Source: Dyadobacter arcticus | Lineage (GTDB): Bacteria; Bacteroidota; Bacteroidia; Cytophagales; Spirosomataceae | Assembly (NCBI RefSeq): GCF_011762185.1 | Contig: NZ_JAASQJ010000004.1 | Location: 558,001 to 622,000 of the forward strand | Reading direction: 5' to 3' | Length of the DNA stretch: 64,000 bases | Shown here: positions 53,388 to 62,989 of the stretch, in pieces | Layout: each line of letters starts with the position of its first letter | Position numbering within the stretch: the first letter of the stretch is position 1 | The notes under the pieces: model-generated | Databases searched by the model: none | Told to the model about the DNA's origin: nothing | What the model saw: the letters and a program-made list of their open reading frames with translations, nothing else | Made by a program: the position numbers and the translations under genes

Positions 53388-54620
53388 ATGACCATTCGCA
53401 TTTACACAATCTTGATCTACTTGACCGTCCTTCTGGATGTCAGTGCCCAAGACAGATTAACGGTTATCAAGGCCAAAGCACTCGTCGACGTTCGCAACGG
53501 CCAACTGATTACACCAGCCCTGATATACTGCCGGCAGGGAAAAATAGAAAAGATAGATAACGGCCCTAACATACCTGCTGATGCAATTATCATCGACCTG
53601 GGAGGTAAATACCTGTTGCCTGGCTTGGTGGACGCTCACAGCCATTTGTGCCATGAATACCAATATGAATTAGAAAAGGTATCGGGAGCGAATATCGTAA
53701 CAGAAACGACCATCACCGATAATGCCACGCGGGCGTTGATTGGCGCCCGCAACGCCCGGGACATGTTATTCGCGGGTTACACGACGGTAAGGGACCTGGG
53801 CAATTCAGGCGAGAATACCGACGTTGCATTGCGCGAGGCCATCAACAAGAACTGGCTTCCGGGGCCGCGCATTTACGCCGCAACCCGCGCTTTATCCCCG
53901 ATTGGGGGACAGTTCAGTAAAATGACAGCGGATGCCCGAAAGGTTCTTGTACCAAAGGAGTATATTGAGATCTCCGGCGTGGAAGAAGCCCGCAAAGCAG
54001 TAAGAGAAGCGATCTTTAACGGGGCCGATTGCATCAAGGTCATCGTCAATAACAATCAACTCTCTCTGAATCAAGATGAATTGACTGCAATAGTTCAAGA
54101 GGCCAAGGTGGCCAACCTGAAAGTTGCCGCGCATGCCACCAACGGAGACCAGCCAGCTTTGAACGCCATCAACGCCGGAGTAAATTCAATTGAACACGGC
54201 TACACGCTGTCTGCACCAGTATTGAAATTAATGGCTGAAAAGGGAATTTATCTGGTGCCAACCGACCAAACAGGCGTACCAAGATACCAGCAACGCATCA
54301 AACGCGCACTGGAGGCTGGGGTTAAGATTGCGTTTGGGTCAGATATGTATTATCACGATGCACAGCGTAACCGGGGCGAAGTGACGGTCAGTACCTATCA
54401 CGCCTATACTCAATCAGGAATGAGCAATTCGCAGGTTCTCCGTTCGGCGACGATGATTTCCGGTGAACTAGTAGCCGGGCCGGGAAAGATTGGACTTTTA
54501 GAGCCTGGATATTTGGCCGACATCATTGCGGTGGACGAAGACCCACTGATGAAGATTGAAACGGTTGAACACGTCGTTTTTGTCATTAAGGAAGGAAAGG
54601 TTATTAGCCGACCTGAATAA
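53388..54620 (+). CDS. Secreted amidohydrolase
   Basis: 410 residues. Signal peptide about 1-20 (ending DVSAQ). Amidohydrolase fold: metal ligands HSH in LVDAHSHLCHEY, the likely carboxylated Lys in GADCIKVIV, His in KVAAHATN and SIEHGYT, and Asp in IAFGSDMYYH. It ends with the usual beta-sandwich segment (GYLADIIAVDEDPL). Related to imidazolonepropionase/prolidase-like exported amidohydrolases; the substrate may be a cyclic amide or peptide. Confidence 0.92.
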   Translation: MTIRIYTILIYLTVLLDVSAQDRLTVIKAKALVDVRNGQLITPALIYCRQGKIEKIDNGPNIPADAIIIDLGGKYLLPGLVDAHSHLCHEYQYELEKVSGANIVTETTITDNATRALIGARNARDMLFAGYTTVRDLGNSGENTDVALREAINKNWLPGPRIYAATRALSPIGGQFSKMTADARKVLVPKEYIEISGVEEARKAVREAIFNGADCIKVIVNNNQLSLNQDELTAIVQEAKVANLKVAAHATNGDQPALNAINAGVNSIEHGYTLSAPVLKLMAEKGIYLVPTDQTGVPRYQQRIKRALEAGVKIAFGSDMYYHDAQRNRGEVTVSTYHAYTQSGMSNSQVLRSATMISGELVAGPGKIGLLEPGYLADIIAVDEDPLMKIETVEHVVFVIKEGKVISRPE

Positions 54621-54638
54621 GCCCTATATCGGCAGTGA

Positions 54639-55088
54639 CTGAAAACTTTAACAGATCATTTTGGAAACCAAACCATTAGCTATCAGAGCCAAACAACGTC
54701 ACCAAATATTCAAAACTGGATTACTAAAATCAAATGGAACAATACCAATAATGCCGGCAATCCGAAGTCAATCAAAGTTAAACTGACGTCGAAAACCGGT
54801 ACTGGGAGTTCAACAGTAGATCATTCTGCCGAAAGTGCCATCTATCCGGTTACAGTTAAATATATTGGTGACATAGTATCGATGACGGTTGCTGGCACGA
54901 CGCTATTTCCCAATCAATCACATTCAGGAAAAATTGATCGAAAAGGCAAAAGAATATCTTGCTGTAACAAATTTGTCGGTTGCAGAAATTGCCTATCATT
55001 TGGGCTTCGAGTACCCTTACTCATCAATAAACTGTTTAAGAAAAAGATGAATGTTTCCCACCTGGAATTTCGGCAGAATTTCAATTGA
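54639..55088 (+). pseudogene. Chimeric remnant: unknown surface-like fragment joined to an AraC C-terminus
   Basis: The frame from 54639 reads TDHFGNQTISYQSQTTSPNI, WITKIKWNNTNNAGNPKSIK, then VSMTVAGTTLFPNQSHS, a beta-rich fragment of unknown origin with no start codon or signal. From 54925 a different frame reads QEKLIEKAKEYLAVTNLSVA and EIAYHLGFEYPYS, then after a one-base shift NKLFKKKMNVSHLEFRQNFN and a stop, the end of an AraC regulator like that at 28758. Both parts are broken. Confidence 0.55.
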
Positions 55089-55148
55089 GAGATGTTTATG
55101 CTCCGGCACAGAAGCGATTGAGGACCGTACGATCAATCAGCTTAACGT

Positions 55149-55550
55149 TTATACCTGCTTTGCGTTCGCCGCAGCACCTGTTAATTTTAATCGTTTATGA
55201 TAGAAAATATAAGAGCAGGCCAATAGGGCAACTAATACAAGCATAAATGCCCAGTCTTTAAGAGGAAAGCCTGAAGCATAAAAAGAATAAGTCGCGCCGA
55301 TCAGATCAAATATGAAACCCGCATACGCCCATTCTTTAAGCCGCGGAAAACCCGGCGTAAGAATAGCTATTACGCCAAATACTTTTGCTACCGCTAAGAA
55401 ATGAAATACATATGGCCTGTACCCCATAGCTTCCATCATTTTTGCGCCGTCAGGATTTTCGATAAAGCTTGATGCTGCCGAAAAAAGCATCATGGCCAAG
55501 ATCAACCCGGTTGAGATCCAGTAAATATTGTTAATTGTTTTCTTGTTCAT
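55149..55550 (-). CDS. DoxX-like membrane protein
   Basis: 133 residues from the ATG at 55550; upstream in-frame codons add a non-membrane leader. Four membrane helices with WISTGLILAMMLFSAASSFI, MMEAMGYRPYVFHFLAVAKV, FGVIAILTPGFPRLKEWAYA and GFIFDLIGATYSFYASGFPL, the DoxX-like (DUF-type short DoxX) pattern. The role in Bacteroidota is unclear. Confidence 0.88.
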   Translation of the reverse strand: MNKKTINNIYWISTGLILAMMLFSAASSFIENPDGAKMMEAMGYRPYVFHFLAVAKVFGVIAILTPGFPRLKEWAYAGFIFDLIGATYSFYASGFPLKDWAFMLVLVALLACSYIFYHKRLKLTGAAANAKQV

Positions 55551-55664
55551 GATAATTGTAAGCTGATCGATTGCCAAGGTACTTGCAACTTTTTGGTTTC
55601 GCAAATTTGTCTGTTACTTTTCGATCTTTCAGTTTCGTAACCGCCACGATCGAGATGACATGGT

Positions 55665-55920
55665 AGTCGAAAGGACCAGGAATTGGCTCGACTCAGGAAA
55701 GTACTCCGCGACGCACAACTTGAACGCGATATACTAAAAAAGGCTGTCGGCATTTTCTCCAGGAGCGATGGCAAATATTCCGGTTCATAAAAAATCACCA
55801 GAAATCATTTCCCATTGAGAAGATGTGCCTGGTATTTGGAGTGAGTAGAAGCAGATTCTACACTTGGCAGAACAATGGATTGTCAAAGACAGCCATTGAA
55901 ATCAAATCCTTGACAAACCT
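55665..55920 (+). pseudogene. Fragment of an IS3-family element (OrfA end, OrfB start)
   Basis: SRKDQELARLRKVLRDAQLE, RDILKKAVGIFSRSDGKYSG and a stop at 55790 are the end of OrfA. In the next frame PIEKMCLVFGVSRSRFYTWQ then NNGLSK is the start of OrfB. Further on (55918-56007) PIYGPLSEETFKMKCAEIGI, KQPKFDLSY is an unrelated C-terminal scrap that I cannot assign. No intact element remains in the gap 55551-56094. Confidence 0.7.
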
Positions 55921-56094
55921 ATCTATGGCCCGCTGTCGGAAGAAACTTTTAAAATGAAATGTGCCGAAATTGGAATCAAGCAGCCGAAGTTTGATCTATC
56001 GTATTAACGCCTACCTTTAGATACTCTCGAAATTGTCTTATAATTAGTCCGAAAATTGTGACTGGTTTAAGTCATGATGAATAGGGGACCTTTT

Positions 56095-57177
56095 CTAATC
56101 TTTTTTTTCTAATGCTTGAAATAATTTACGGAGTATAAAATATGCCCTCATGTGGGGGTACCAATTGCCATATGCACCAGAAGTAATGGCGATGACCATA
56201 TTTTCTTTGGGAACAACCACCAAATGATTTCCGCCATTTCCAGACGCCCAGAAATAGTTTACTTCTCTTGTTCCAAATTTTCTTTTAGATCTGTACCAAA
56301 GCATCCCATATTCGTCTGCCAAAGGATTATAGTTCCCTATGGCAGTAGAGTGTTCATTCAGTATACGATTCATATAATCATAATCGACTAATTGCTTATT
56401 TCCCCATTTTCCTTTATTCGCAACCAACAAACCTAACTTTGCAAAGTCCAGCGTGGAAATGTAAAGATTGCCGGCAGCACCAGTCTGATTTGCTGCGTTG
56501 GTGTACCAGTAAAACTCTTTAATTTCCAGGGGGTAAAAAACTTTTTGCCCGGCAAAATCCCTTAGGCTCATGCCAGATTTTTCTTCGATGATAGCTCCAA
56601 TCAAAACAGCATTGATATCTGCATAAACCCATTTTTCACCTGGCTTGCTGGATAATGGAACGCTTAACAAATAGTTTACCCATTCGTCCTTTGCTACCCA
56701 TTTTCCTTCACTACCCTCCGTTTTAGGGTTATCAGAATCGGCATCTAAACCTGAAACCATATTCAACAGATGAATCAGCTTGACCTTTTTATAATCTTCG
56801 TGCATAGAAGGGTACTTCTCCTTGGAAAAGAAAGAGTAAACATTCTGATCTAAATTTTGTACCAATCCGTCTTTAATAGCCACGCCCAGGAGCAAAGCAG
56901 TAATACTCTTTCCGGCAGACCGGATATCATGTATGTGGTTCCGCCAAAATGTATTGAAGTAATTCTCCATTACAATTTTATTGTCTTTAATAACAATCAA
57001 TCCACGGAAATCTCTTTGCGTGAATTTAGAAATTGTATCAATAAGAGCATTAATGGAATCTTTGTTGAAACCGGCATCTTCCGGGTTAACGACGGGAAGA
57101 TTGGAGATAGCTTTCATTTGTGCATATGTGGAGAACGATAAGGACAAAAGAAAGAGGATAAGGAATTTTCGCTTCAT
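56095..57177 (-). CDS. Secreted serine hydrolase, beta-lactamase-like
   Basis: 360 residues from the ATG at 57177 (an upstream start adds 17 residues before the signal peptide). Signal peptide 1-19 (ending STYAQ). SAGK is the SxxK nucleophile, YADIN replaces the YxN motif, and ASGNGGNHLVVVP takes the KTG place. It is like the 6-aminohexanoate-dimer hydrolase/EstB-type branch and is a distant relative of the hydrolase at 50734. The substrate is unknown. Confidence 0.9.
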   Translation of the reverse strand: MKRKFLILFLLSLSFSTYAQMKAISNLPVVNPEDAGFNKDSINALIDTISKFTQRDFRGLIVIKDNKIVMENYFNTFWRNHIHDIRSAGKSITALLLGVAIKDGLVQNLDQNVYSFFSKEKYPSMHEDYKKVKLIHLLNMVSGLDADSDNPKTEGSEGKWVAKDEWVNYLLSVPLSSKPGEKWVYADINAVLIGAIIEEKSGMSLRDFAGQKVFYPLEIKEFYWYTNAANQTGAAGNLYISTLDFAKLGLLVANKGKWGNKQLVDYDYMNRILNEHSTAIGNYNPLADEYGMLWYRSKRKFGTREVNYFWASGNGGNHLVVVPKENMVIAITSGAYGNWYPHMRAYFILRKLFQALEKKD

Positions 57178-57309
57178 ACTTCTAATAGAGTTTATTGAGC
57201 AATAAAATGGGATATCATCAATGGACATCCTTACAAATGGTGGTACGCGGATCTGTCCAATACTGAATTTGTAAAATCGCTACTGACAGATAGCACAATC
57301 TCGTAAAGA

Positions 57310-57383
57310 GTCTCATCGGTACGACTGGTTTAAGGCGTGATTAGAAGGGAACGCGTGTCTCCCGTTCGAGGGTTTGGTGAGAC
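57310..57383 (+). repeat. Palindromic intergenic repeat, copy d
   Basis: Left GTCTCAT (57310-57316) and right hairpin GTCTCCCGTTCGAG (57357-57370) with GGTTTGGTGAGAC (57371-57383). It is diverged in the middle but keeps the TCTC/GAGA ends and the GTTCGAG core. It lies in the 331-bp gap 57178-57508. Confidence 0.6.
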
Positions 57384-57508
57384 CAGGGAAATTCATCCGA
57401 CTGTTCCGAAATAGCGTGTAACCTCGAATATCTCTATTTTTCTGCTCGGCAGCTATTTATCTTGGAAACAACTAATTTAGTGTCTCACTTTACGATCGGA
57501 AAATTACT

Positions 57509-58141
57509 ATGAATAACTTTTCCTACACATCAAGACTAGGTTGTTTCTTACTAGCGCTGGCGCTCCTAACTGCTTGCAAACATAAACGGGACGTTGATCC
57601 CGTGGAAAACGTCCCGATCGGAAAAGCCTTTGTAACGATAGAGAGCGAGGAAAAAAAAGAAACGTATATAGAGGGTAATTCCGGTATTGAATCGCTAAAC
57701 CTTGCTAATTTCAGCACTGAGAATGCTAATCCTGGTCACGGAGGAGGAATTTCGATCAATGGTAAAGATAGATGGGAATTTTACTTTTACTACAGTGAAG
57801 ATGAATATTATGCAAATACCGGCAACTTCACTAAGCTTTTCCATTCCGGGCCCTTTGAATTCATTAAATTAAATAGAGATTTTAAATTTTTGAACATTAG
57901 AGGTGTAGAAATTATCAAGCGATATACCAATGCCGATGGCAGTGGTGGATATAAAAGTACCGTCTACCAGGAAGATTTATCGCCTCAAAAATTCGAGGTT
58001 ACTAATGCCTATTTTTACAATGAAACATACGATCGCTTCATTTGGGTCGAAGGAACTTTTGAATGCGGGATAGGATATTTTGACGACATAAAGCCTGTCA
58101 AAGGGAGGTTCCGCATAAAAGTTCAGCATAATCTCGAATGA
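57509..58141 (+). CDS. Hypothetical lipoprotein
   Basis: 210 residues. Type II signal peptide with lipobox LLTAC (Cys about residue 23), so it is anchored to a membrane. The mature part is beta-rich with an ESEEKKETYIEGNSGIES start, DRWEFYFYYSEDEYY and a final strand pattern GRFRIKVQH. No family recognised. Confidence 0.8.
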   Translation: MNNFSYTSRLGCFLLALALLTACKHKRDVDPVENVPIGKAFVTIESEEKKETYIEGNSGIESLNLANFSTENANPGHGGGISINGKDRWEFYFYYSEDEYYANTGNFTKLFHSGPFEFIKLNRDFKFLNIRGVEIIKRYTNADGSGGYKSTVYQEDLSPQKFEVTNAYFYNETYDRFIWVEGTFECGIGYFDDIKPVKGRFRIKVQHNLE

Positions 58142-58466
58142 TAAATCTAACTTTCTGAAATCTCAGGATATGATCGAATGCAAATAGAAGGAGAAGGAAA
58201 TTTGTCCTGTCAGAAATAGAAGTTTAGTGACGCAGGATGGATGGCTTAGAGGTATAGTTGTATGTGGCCATAGCCGGCAGTGTGGTCAACTTCTCAGTTC
58301 GTCTCCAATCAATGCAACGATCTGAATACCCTGCGTAGGGAGACAGTTGTCTAAGGAGCGAGCTAATTGCGAATCATAACAATACATCAGGAATGCTGAT
58401 ATTGTCTTTGAAGTTTGAATATATTGCAGTTGGAATCAATGTGGTAGGTCTTATCCATGAATATGT
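58142..58466. other. Gap without recognisable features
   Basis: I see no gene, repeat or terminator in these 325 bases. Confidence 0.4.
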
Positions 58467-59135
58467 ATGAGAAAGTTTTTTACAATTTTGGTAGTGGCCT
58501 CATTGTGCCTTGTTACTTCGGTGGAAGCCCAGCATGCGCCATTTTGGGAGTTTGGTGTTCTGGCCGAGTATGGACAGGATCGGTATCAAAAAAGTTACGC
58601 GCCTGAAATATTTTACGAAGGTTCAATTACTAATTTTTCATCAAAGTGCTCCTGGTGTGCAGGTTTTTATCTTGAAAGGTCCTTGAATCCTCATTGGTCT
58701 GTCATAGGGCAAGTATTTTATGCACAGAGAAAGGTTCAACCACAGACCTTTTACTTCCCTAGCCAGACGGCCGCTCAGTGGTATTGGAGCGAAGTGCATC
58801 ATAGGGGCGTTGCCGATGCCGGGTTGCGGTGGTATCTCAACCCGCAATCAAAGATTTGTTTTTTCGCAGAAGGCAAGTTGGGGGCGAATGTATTTATTTC
58901 TGCTGTGCAACACGAACAGACTTTTGGAAGAATTGTCCATTCGAATGTTTTCGGTTTTCAGCGAACTGCACCAATTGCGTCCTGCTCGCTGGGCTTCAAA
59001 TGGTCGCGACTGACCGTCTCGGCAGAATACAGGGACGATCTGCTGGTCTCAAAACGGGACGATAAAAGGACAGGGATTTCGAGTAGGGGTGTTTTTGGAA
59101 AAGTTGCGTTTACGCTGATACGTAAGGACTCATAA
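58467..59135 (+). CDS. Outer-membrane beta-barrel protein
   Basis: 222 residues. Signal peptide 1-21 (ending SVEAQ). Eight or so amphipathic strands alternate with turns (FWEFGVLAEYGQDRYQKSYA, CAGFYLERSLNPHWSVIGQV, AGLRWYLNPQSKICFFAEGK, LTVSAEYRDDLLVSK), fitting a small OmpA/OmpX-type barrel. It is read in the same direction as the lipoprotein before it, 325 bp away, so probably separately transcribed. The function is unknown. Confidence 0.8.
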   Translation: MRKFFTILVVASLCLVTSVEAQHAPFWEFGVLAEYGQDRYQKSYAPEIFYEGSITNFSSKCSWCAGFYLERSLNPHWSVIGQVFYAQRKVQPQTFYFPSQTAAQWYWSEVHHRGVADAGLRWYLNPQSKICFFAEGKLGANVFISAVQHEQTFGRIVHSNVFGFQRTAPIASCSLGFKWSRLTVSAEYRDDLLVSKRDDKRTGISSRGVFGKVAFTLIRKDS

Positions 59136-59472
59136 CATATTCGGCGCTATGTGTTCTTCAAATAAATGCAGGACAATTAAAATTTGGCTCCAACTGTGCT
59201 CTGATTTGGACTACGAATATTAAAGACAGCTGTCTTAGTTATGAGGTTTTTCTGAGATTGGCAGAATTTATGTTTGGATAATTGATTTATATTATTAAGA
59301 AAACACAGAACAAGACCCTGAGTGCCGATCTGTGAAAGTTCTTAGTAAAGTATAAGGAGAGAGCACTTTTCCCATTGCGTTCCGGAGAAGCTACGGTTCA
59401 GAGAAGCTGTAACTTTTACATTGTTTGATGAAACTGAGCCGTTTATGTTTAAATAAGATCTTCAATTTAGAT

Positions 59473-59880
59473 ATGAAATCAATATCAAGCATCATTTCGA
59501 ATGCTCTTTTTATGGTGTTAACCATACTGACAAATTGTATTGCACAGAATAAAAAGGATAGTTCTCATTTCCCTACATATGAAGAAATTAGAGGGAATAA
59601 AAGTGAAATCATTGACTATGTGGCACCACATAAATCGAGTAGTGACTATCAGCAGGCGATTAACGAGACAAGGATATTAGACAGATATTGGAATGCATTC
59701 AACTATCCAGCAGATAGCACAGTGTACTATCTTAATGGCAGACAAATTAAAAGTGAAAAAGAAGCCAAAAAAGAATTAGACAAGCGATCAGCCAAAATTG
59801 AACGTGTGGTCATAGGAGCAGTTGGAACTAATGGGAAGCGCGAGGTTGAAATTGATTATCAGGTAAATCCAAAGATCTAG
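59473..59880 (+). CDS. Small exported protein of unknown function
   Basis: 135 residues from the ATG at 59473. Signal peptide about 1-25 (ending NCIAQ). The C-terminal half, STVYYLNGRQIKSEKEAKKE, LDKRSAKIERVVIGAVGTNG, KREVEIDY, resembles the short plug-like motif seen in TonB-dependent receptors and in signal proteins that mimic it. That likeness is an inference from pattern only. The gap before it (59136-59472) holds nothing recognisable. Confidence 0.65.
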   Translation: MKSISSIISNALFMVLTILTNCIAQNKKDSSHFPTYEEIRGNKSEIIDYVAPHKSSSDYQQAINETRILDRYWNAFNYPADSTVYYLNGRQIKSEKEAKKELDKRSAKIERVVIGAVGTNGKREVEIDYQVNPKI

Positions 59881-59972
59881 GGCATTAAAGCTTGTCGTAG
59901 GTCAGACTGATCGACTCCAGTCGCAATTAACTTCTGAAAATAGCATCACATCTGAACAGGTAGGCGAGGTGG

Positions 59973-59998
59973 TGTCTCACGTTCGAGCGTTTTGTGAG
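59973..59998 (+). repeat. Palindromic intergenic repeat, copy e (right half only)
   Basis: GTCTCACGTTCGAG (59973-59986) then CGTTTTGTGAGG (59987-59998), nearly identical to copy c. No matching left arm is evident upstream. It lies in the 430-bp gap 59881-60310. Confidence 0.65.
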
Positions 59999-60212
59999 GA
60001 TGCGCCGCAGCCTAATTTTAGAACGGTTCAACAACCTTTATGTCACCGACAATGTTAGCATTGAAATCTTCTAAGTCCTCAGCTGGCACCCTTAACTCGT
60101 TGTGAATTGTTCCGCCGACATTGTACCGAAAAAGTGACCAACGGTAAAAAACTAAAATTTTTATTGCTTCTTATTTTTCGTGGATGTAATCCATTTTGGG
60201 ACTAAAAATCAA

Positions 60213-60236
60213 AACCCCGGAAAATTTCCCGGGGTT
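60213..60236 (-). terminator. Terminator of the metalloprotease gene
   Basis: On the minus strand AACCCCGG and CCGGGGTT pair around an 8-nt loop, followed by TTGATTTTT, 75 bp after the stop. Confidence 0.8.
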
Positions 60237-60310
60237 GATCAGTTTATTCAACAATTCTTAAAGTCAACTTTGCTTACACAAGTATGTGTTTAGCATTGCA
60301 TGTGGTTTAA

Positions 60311-62989
60311 TTATAGTTTCACGAATTTCAGGTTCTCTGTGAAATTCGCCCCCTGGATCACAATGTGGTAAAGCCCCGAAGCAAGTGATGAAGCATCAAG
60401 CTCATATCCGCTGGTGTAGCTGGCACTTGCCGGAAGCGAGAGCACAATCTTGCCACTCTGATTGGCAACCTGAACGCTGAAAACCTGATTCTTGTGCATG
60501 TTCGGATTGAATTTCAGCTTGCCGCTGGTTGGGTTAGGATATACGGCAAGAATATCTGACGAACTGATGATTTCCAAAGTCCGGATCTGGGAATATTCGA
60601 ATTTACCATCATAATCAAGCTGCTTTAAACGGAAGTAATAATGCCCTCCCGCCAGGTCATTGATGGAGTACTGATATTGATGGGAGATTTTAGAGTCACC
60701 ATTTCCGTCCACATAACCCACCTTCACGAAATTCCTGGCATCCGGGCTCATTTCAATGTCGAAGCCTGCATTATTAGTTTCCTCGGAAGTTTCCCAGGTT
60801 AGTGATGCATTGTTCTTTCCTTTCAGTTCCACATTGAAGCTTGCAAGTGTAACGGGAAGTGCCGTATTAATACCAAAATTGACGTTGGAAATATCAAAGA
60901 AGATATTAGGTGTATTCGCCATAGTCCTTCCTCCAATTAAAGGCAGATCCGCATTGCTGCTACTAGCAGCGACCTTTATCCTGCCTCTTATTGTATTTGC
61001 GGTTAAAGGAAAGATAATAATGGCAATTCCGTTGTTCGGGACGGCCGATGCCAGGGTCGTTGGAAATGTCAGTCCACCGTCTGTCGAAAGCAAAATGTCC
61101 ACCAATTGACAATTGATTGTCAAAGGGTCATTGGTATTATTTACACTCCATAAAATTGTTTGTGGTGAACCTGCCAAATGGCTTCCAGTTAAACCGAGCA
61201 AACTTCCCGGCGTATCGTTGGTAATTAAAAATGGGCCGGAACCTGCGTCGACAGTGACAGTGACATCCGCAAACTCAACACCACTATCATTATCCCGCAC
61301 CGTTAGTCGGTGGGTCGTGGCAATGCCTATGGATGGCAATTTGTCTCCTTTCACATAATTTGAGCCATCCAGGATCGCTGATAATCTCGGGTAGTACCTC
61401 GTTCCGGGATCTGCACTCTGACTGATTGAGATTGGAGCATAAGACCTAAAAAAGGGCGGCCTGGTAGGATCAGAGATGGTTGTTGCAGTGAGATCGGCCT
61501 TCTCAATGACGTCACTAATATTGGTTCCTTCCCAAGAATAACTTAAAACATCTCCGGCATCGGCATCTGTGGCAGAACCACTCAAAGCGAAGGGTGTTGA
61601 CTTCGGGATCGTCCAGGTTGCCTGCATGGTGCTAATAACGGGTATCGCATTAAATGTTGGCGTTGATGTAAAACAGGATAGCCCGGAAATGAAAGCAGTA
61701 GCCTGATCATAATTAACAGTATGAAAATTAAGAATAGGGGCGTACGGTGCTTCATAGTCGTCATTTCCAACTAAACCATCTGCAGCATCGCTGTTGTCAC
61801 AAGTATATCCATAACTCATTATAGTAGTCCCAGAACCAGGTTCAACCGAAGTGTCGAGCGTCCGCGTAGTGCATACAGGTACATTACTATTATAACTATG
61901 GGTCATATTAAATTGGTGTCCAATTTCATGCTGAATGAGCTGTTGGTCGAATACATCCGCGAAAGAACCATCGCCTACACCAGAAACACCTTGGCCTTTC
62001 GTACTAGGGTCGCAAACGGAACCACGAGACGCAATGCCTCCTCCAGAACCTCCGACATATCCAAGTACATGACCGATATCGTAGCCTGCCGTGACTACAA
62101 GGTCCAGATTGGTTTGGTTTTGATCCAACATCGCTTCCTGGTCATCGTTGTTGTACGGATCCGTGCCACTGTAAACAACCTCTTCACCAGTCACTAACAT
62201 CAACGCCACGCTTAATTCCTTTCTATATACTGCGTTCAGGTTGTTGACATAGTTTGTTAGAGCAATGAAGGCCAATGCAGGGGTGGCGCCTTTCTGTGCA
62301 GTAAACTCAGCATTAGCCGCCATAGCTAGTCGAAAGGTCCTGAGATCAGTACCTGTGGAGGCGGTTGCCGAAACGCGTTCATTTTTACCATTTCCATTTA
62401 AAGCGGGCGTATTACTTCCGGTATCCAAAGTGCCGCACCGGTTATTCGATGTTTTGTTTTTTTCTGTTTTCGGACTCTGGGCGTCACGGGAGAAGTAGGC
62501 CCTGTACAGATTATCTTTTACATCATTGCTGGTTTTCTCAAAATAGACCGCATCGTTTTCCACACCCAAAATGATGGCATTGAACCCGCCTGACGTCATG
62601 TTAACCCGGATTGTATACTCTTTATGAGAATTTCCTTTCCCTGCATAAGTTTTAATGTCAGGATGCTTTACCGCTATCTCCGGAGCCAGGATCGGAGATT
62701 CAAATAGGTTAAAAGTTTCAGTGGTCCCGTTTGGCAATGGAATTTCTAAATCCAATCCTTTTGCTGTTTTACTTTTAAATTCCAGTTGAGCATTTAGCAA
62801 ATAATTTCTCAGGTCCCCGGTCTTCAAGCGATAGAGGGAAAGTTTGGTAATATGTTTCGTTATCGACTGATCTAACCGCGCGTTAATAGGAGCTTCTGAA
62901 AAAAATCCTTTTTGCGCGAAGGACGACGAAAGGCTGGTACTTAGTATTGTCACGACGACAATAAGCCTGTGGTAGAATTTGAATTTCAT
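60311..62989 (-). CDS. Secreted M12/M43-like metalloprotease with T9SS sorting domain
   Basis: 892 residues. Signal peptide about 1-25 (ending SSFAQ) and a pro-region to about residue 210. The reprolysin-like zinc protease domain (about 215-435) has HEIGHQFNMTHS, the HExxHxxxxxH zinc site, and a Met-turn in TIMSYGYTC. Beta-sandwich modules follow. The C-terminal ~80 residues (ILAVYPNPTSGKLKFN ... ASGLYHIVI ... ENLKFVKL) form a type A sorting domain for the type IX secretion system, so the enzyme is probably released or bound at the cell surface. A terminator lies downstream. Confidence 0.93.
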   Translation of the reverse strand: MKFKFYHRLIVVVTILSTSLSSSFAQKGFFSEAPINARLDQSITKHITKLSLYRLKTGDLRNYLLNAQLEFKSKTAKGLDLEIPLPNGTTETFNLFESPILAPEIAVKHPDIKTYAGKGNSHKEYTIRVNMTSGGFNAIILGVENDAVYFEKTSNDVKDNLYRAYFSRDAQSPKTEKNKTSNNRCGTLDTGSNTPALNGNGKNERVSATASTGTDLRTFRLAMAANAEFTAQKGATPALAFIALTNYVNNLNAVYRKELSVALMLVTGEEVVYSGTDPYNNDDQEAMLDQNQTNLDLVVTAGYDIGHVLGYVGGSGGGIASRGSVCDPSTKGQGVSGVGDGSFADVFDQQLIQHEIGHQFNMTHSYNSNVPVCTTRTLDTSVEPGSGTTIMSYGYTCDNSDAADGLVGNDDYEAPYAPILNFHTVNYDQATAFISGLSCFTSTPTFNAIPVISTMQATWTIPKSTPFALSGSATDADAGDVLSYSWEGTNISDVIEKADLTATTISDPTRPPFFRSYAPISISQSADPGTRYYPRLSAILDGSNYVKGDKLPSIGIATTHRLTVRDNDSGVEFADVTVTVDAGSGPFLITNDTPGSLLGLTGSHLAGSPQTILWSVNNTNDPLTINCQLVDILLSTDGGLTFPTTLASAVPNNGIAIIIFPLTANTIRGRIKVAASSSNADLPLIGGRTMANTPNIFFDISNVNFGINTALPVTLASFNVELKGKNNASLTWETSEETNNAGFDIEMSPDARNFVKVGYVDGNGDSKISHQYQYSINDLAGGHYYFRLKQLDYDGKFEYSQIRTLEIISSSDILAVYPNPTSGKLKFNPNMHKNQVFSVQVANQSGKIVLSLPASASYTSGYELDASSLASGLYHIVIQGANFTENLKFVKL

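Noticed and set aside
58641-58847. Minus-strand frames over the barrel protein gene
   Set aside because: Shadows of the coding strand; the plus frame has a signal peptide and strand pattern.
50662-59998. CRISPR array for the repeated GTCTCACGTTCGAG units
   Set aside because: Copies are hundreds to thousands of bases apart, intergenic and palindromic, with no regular spacers or cas genes.
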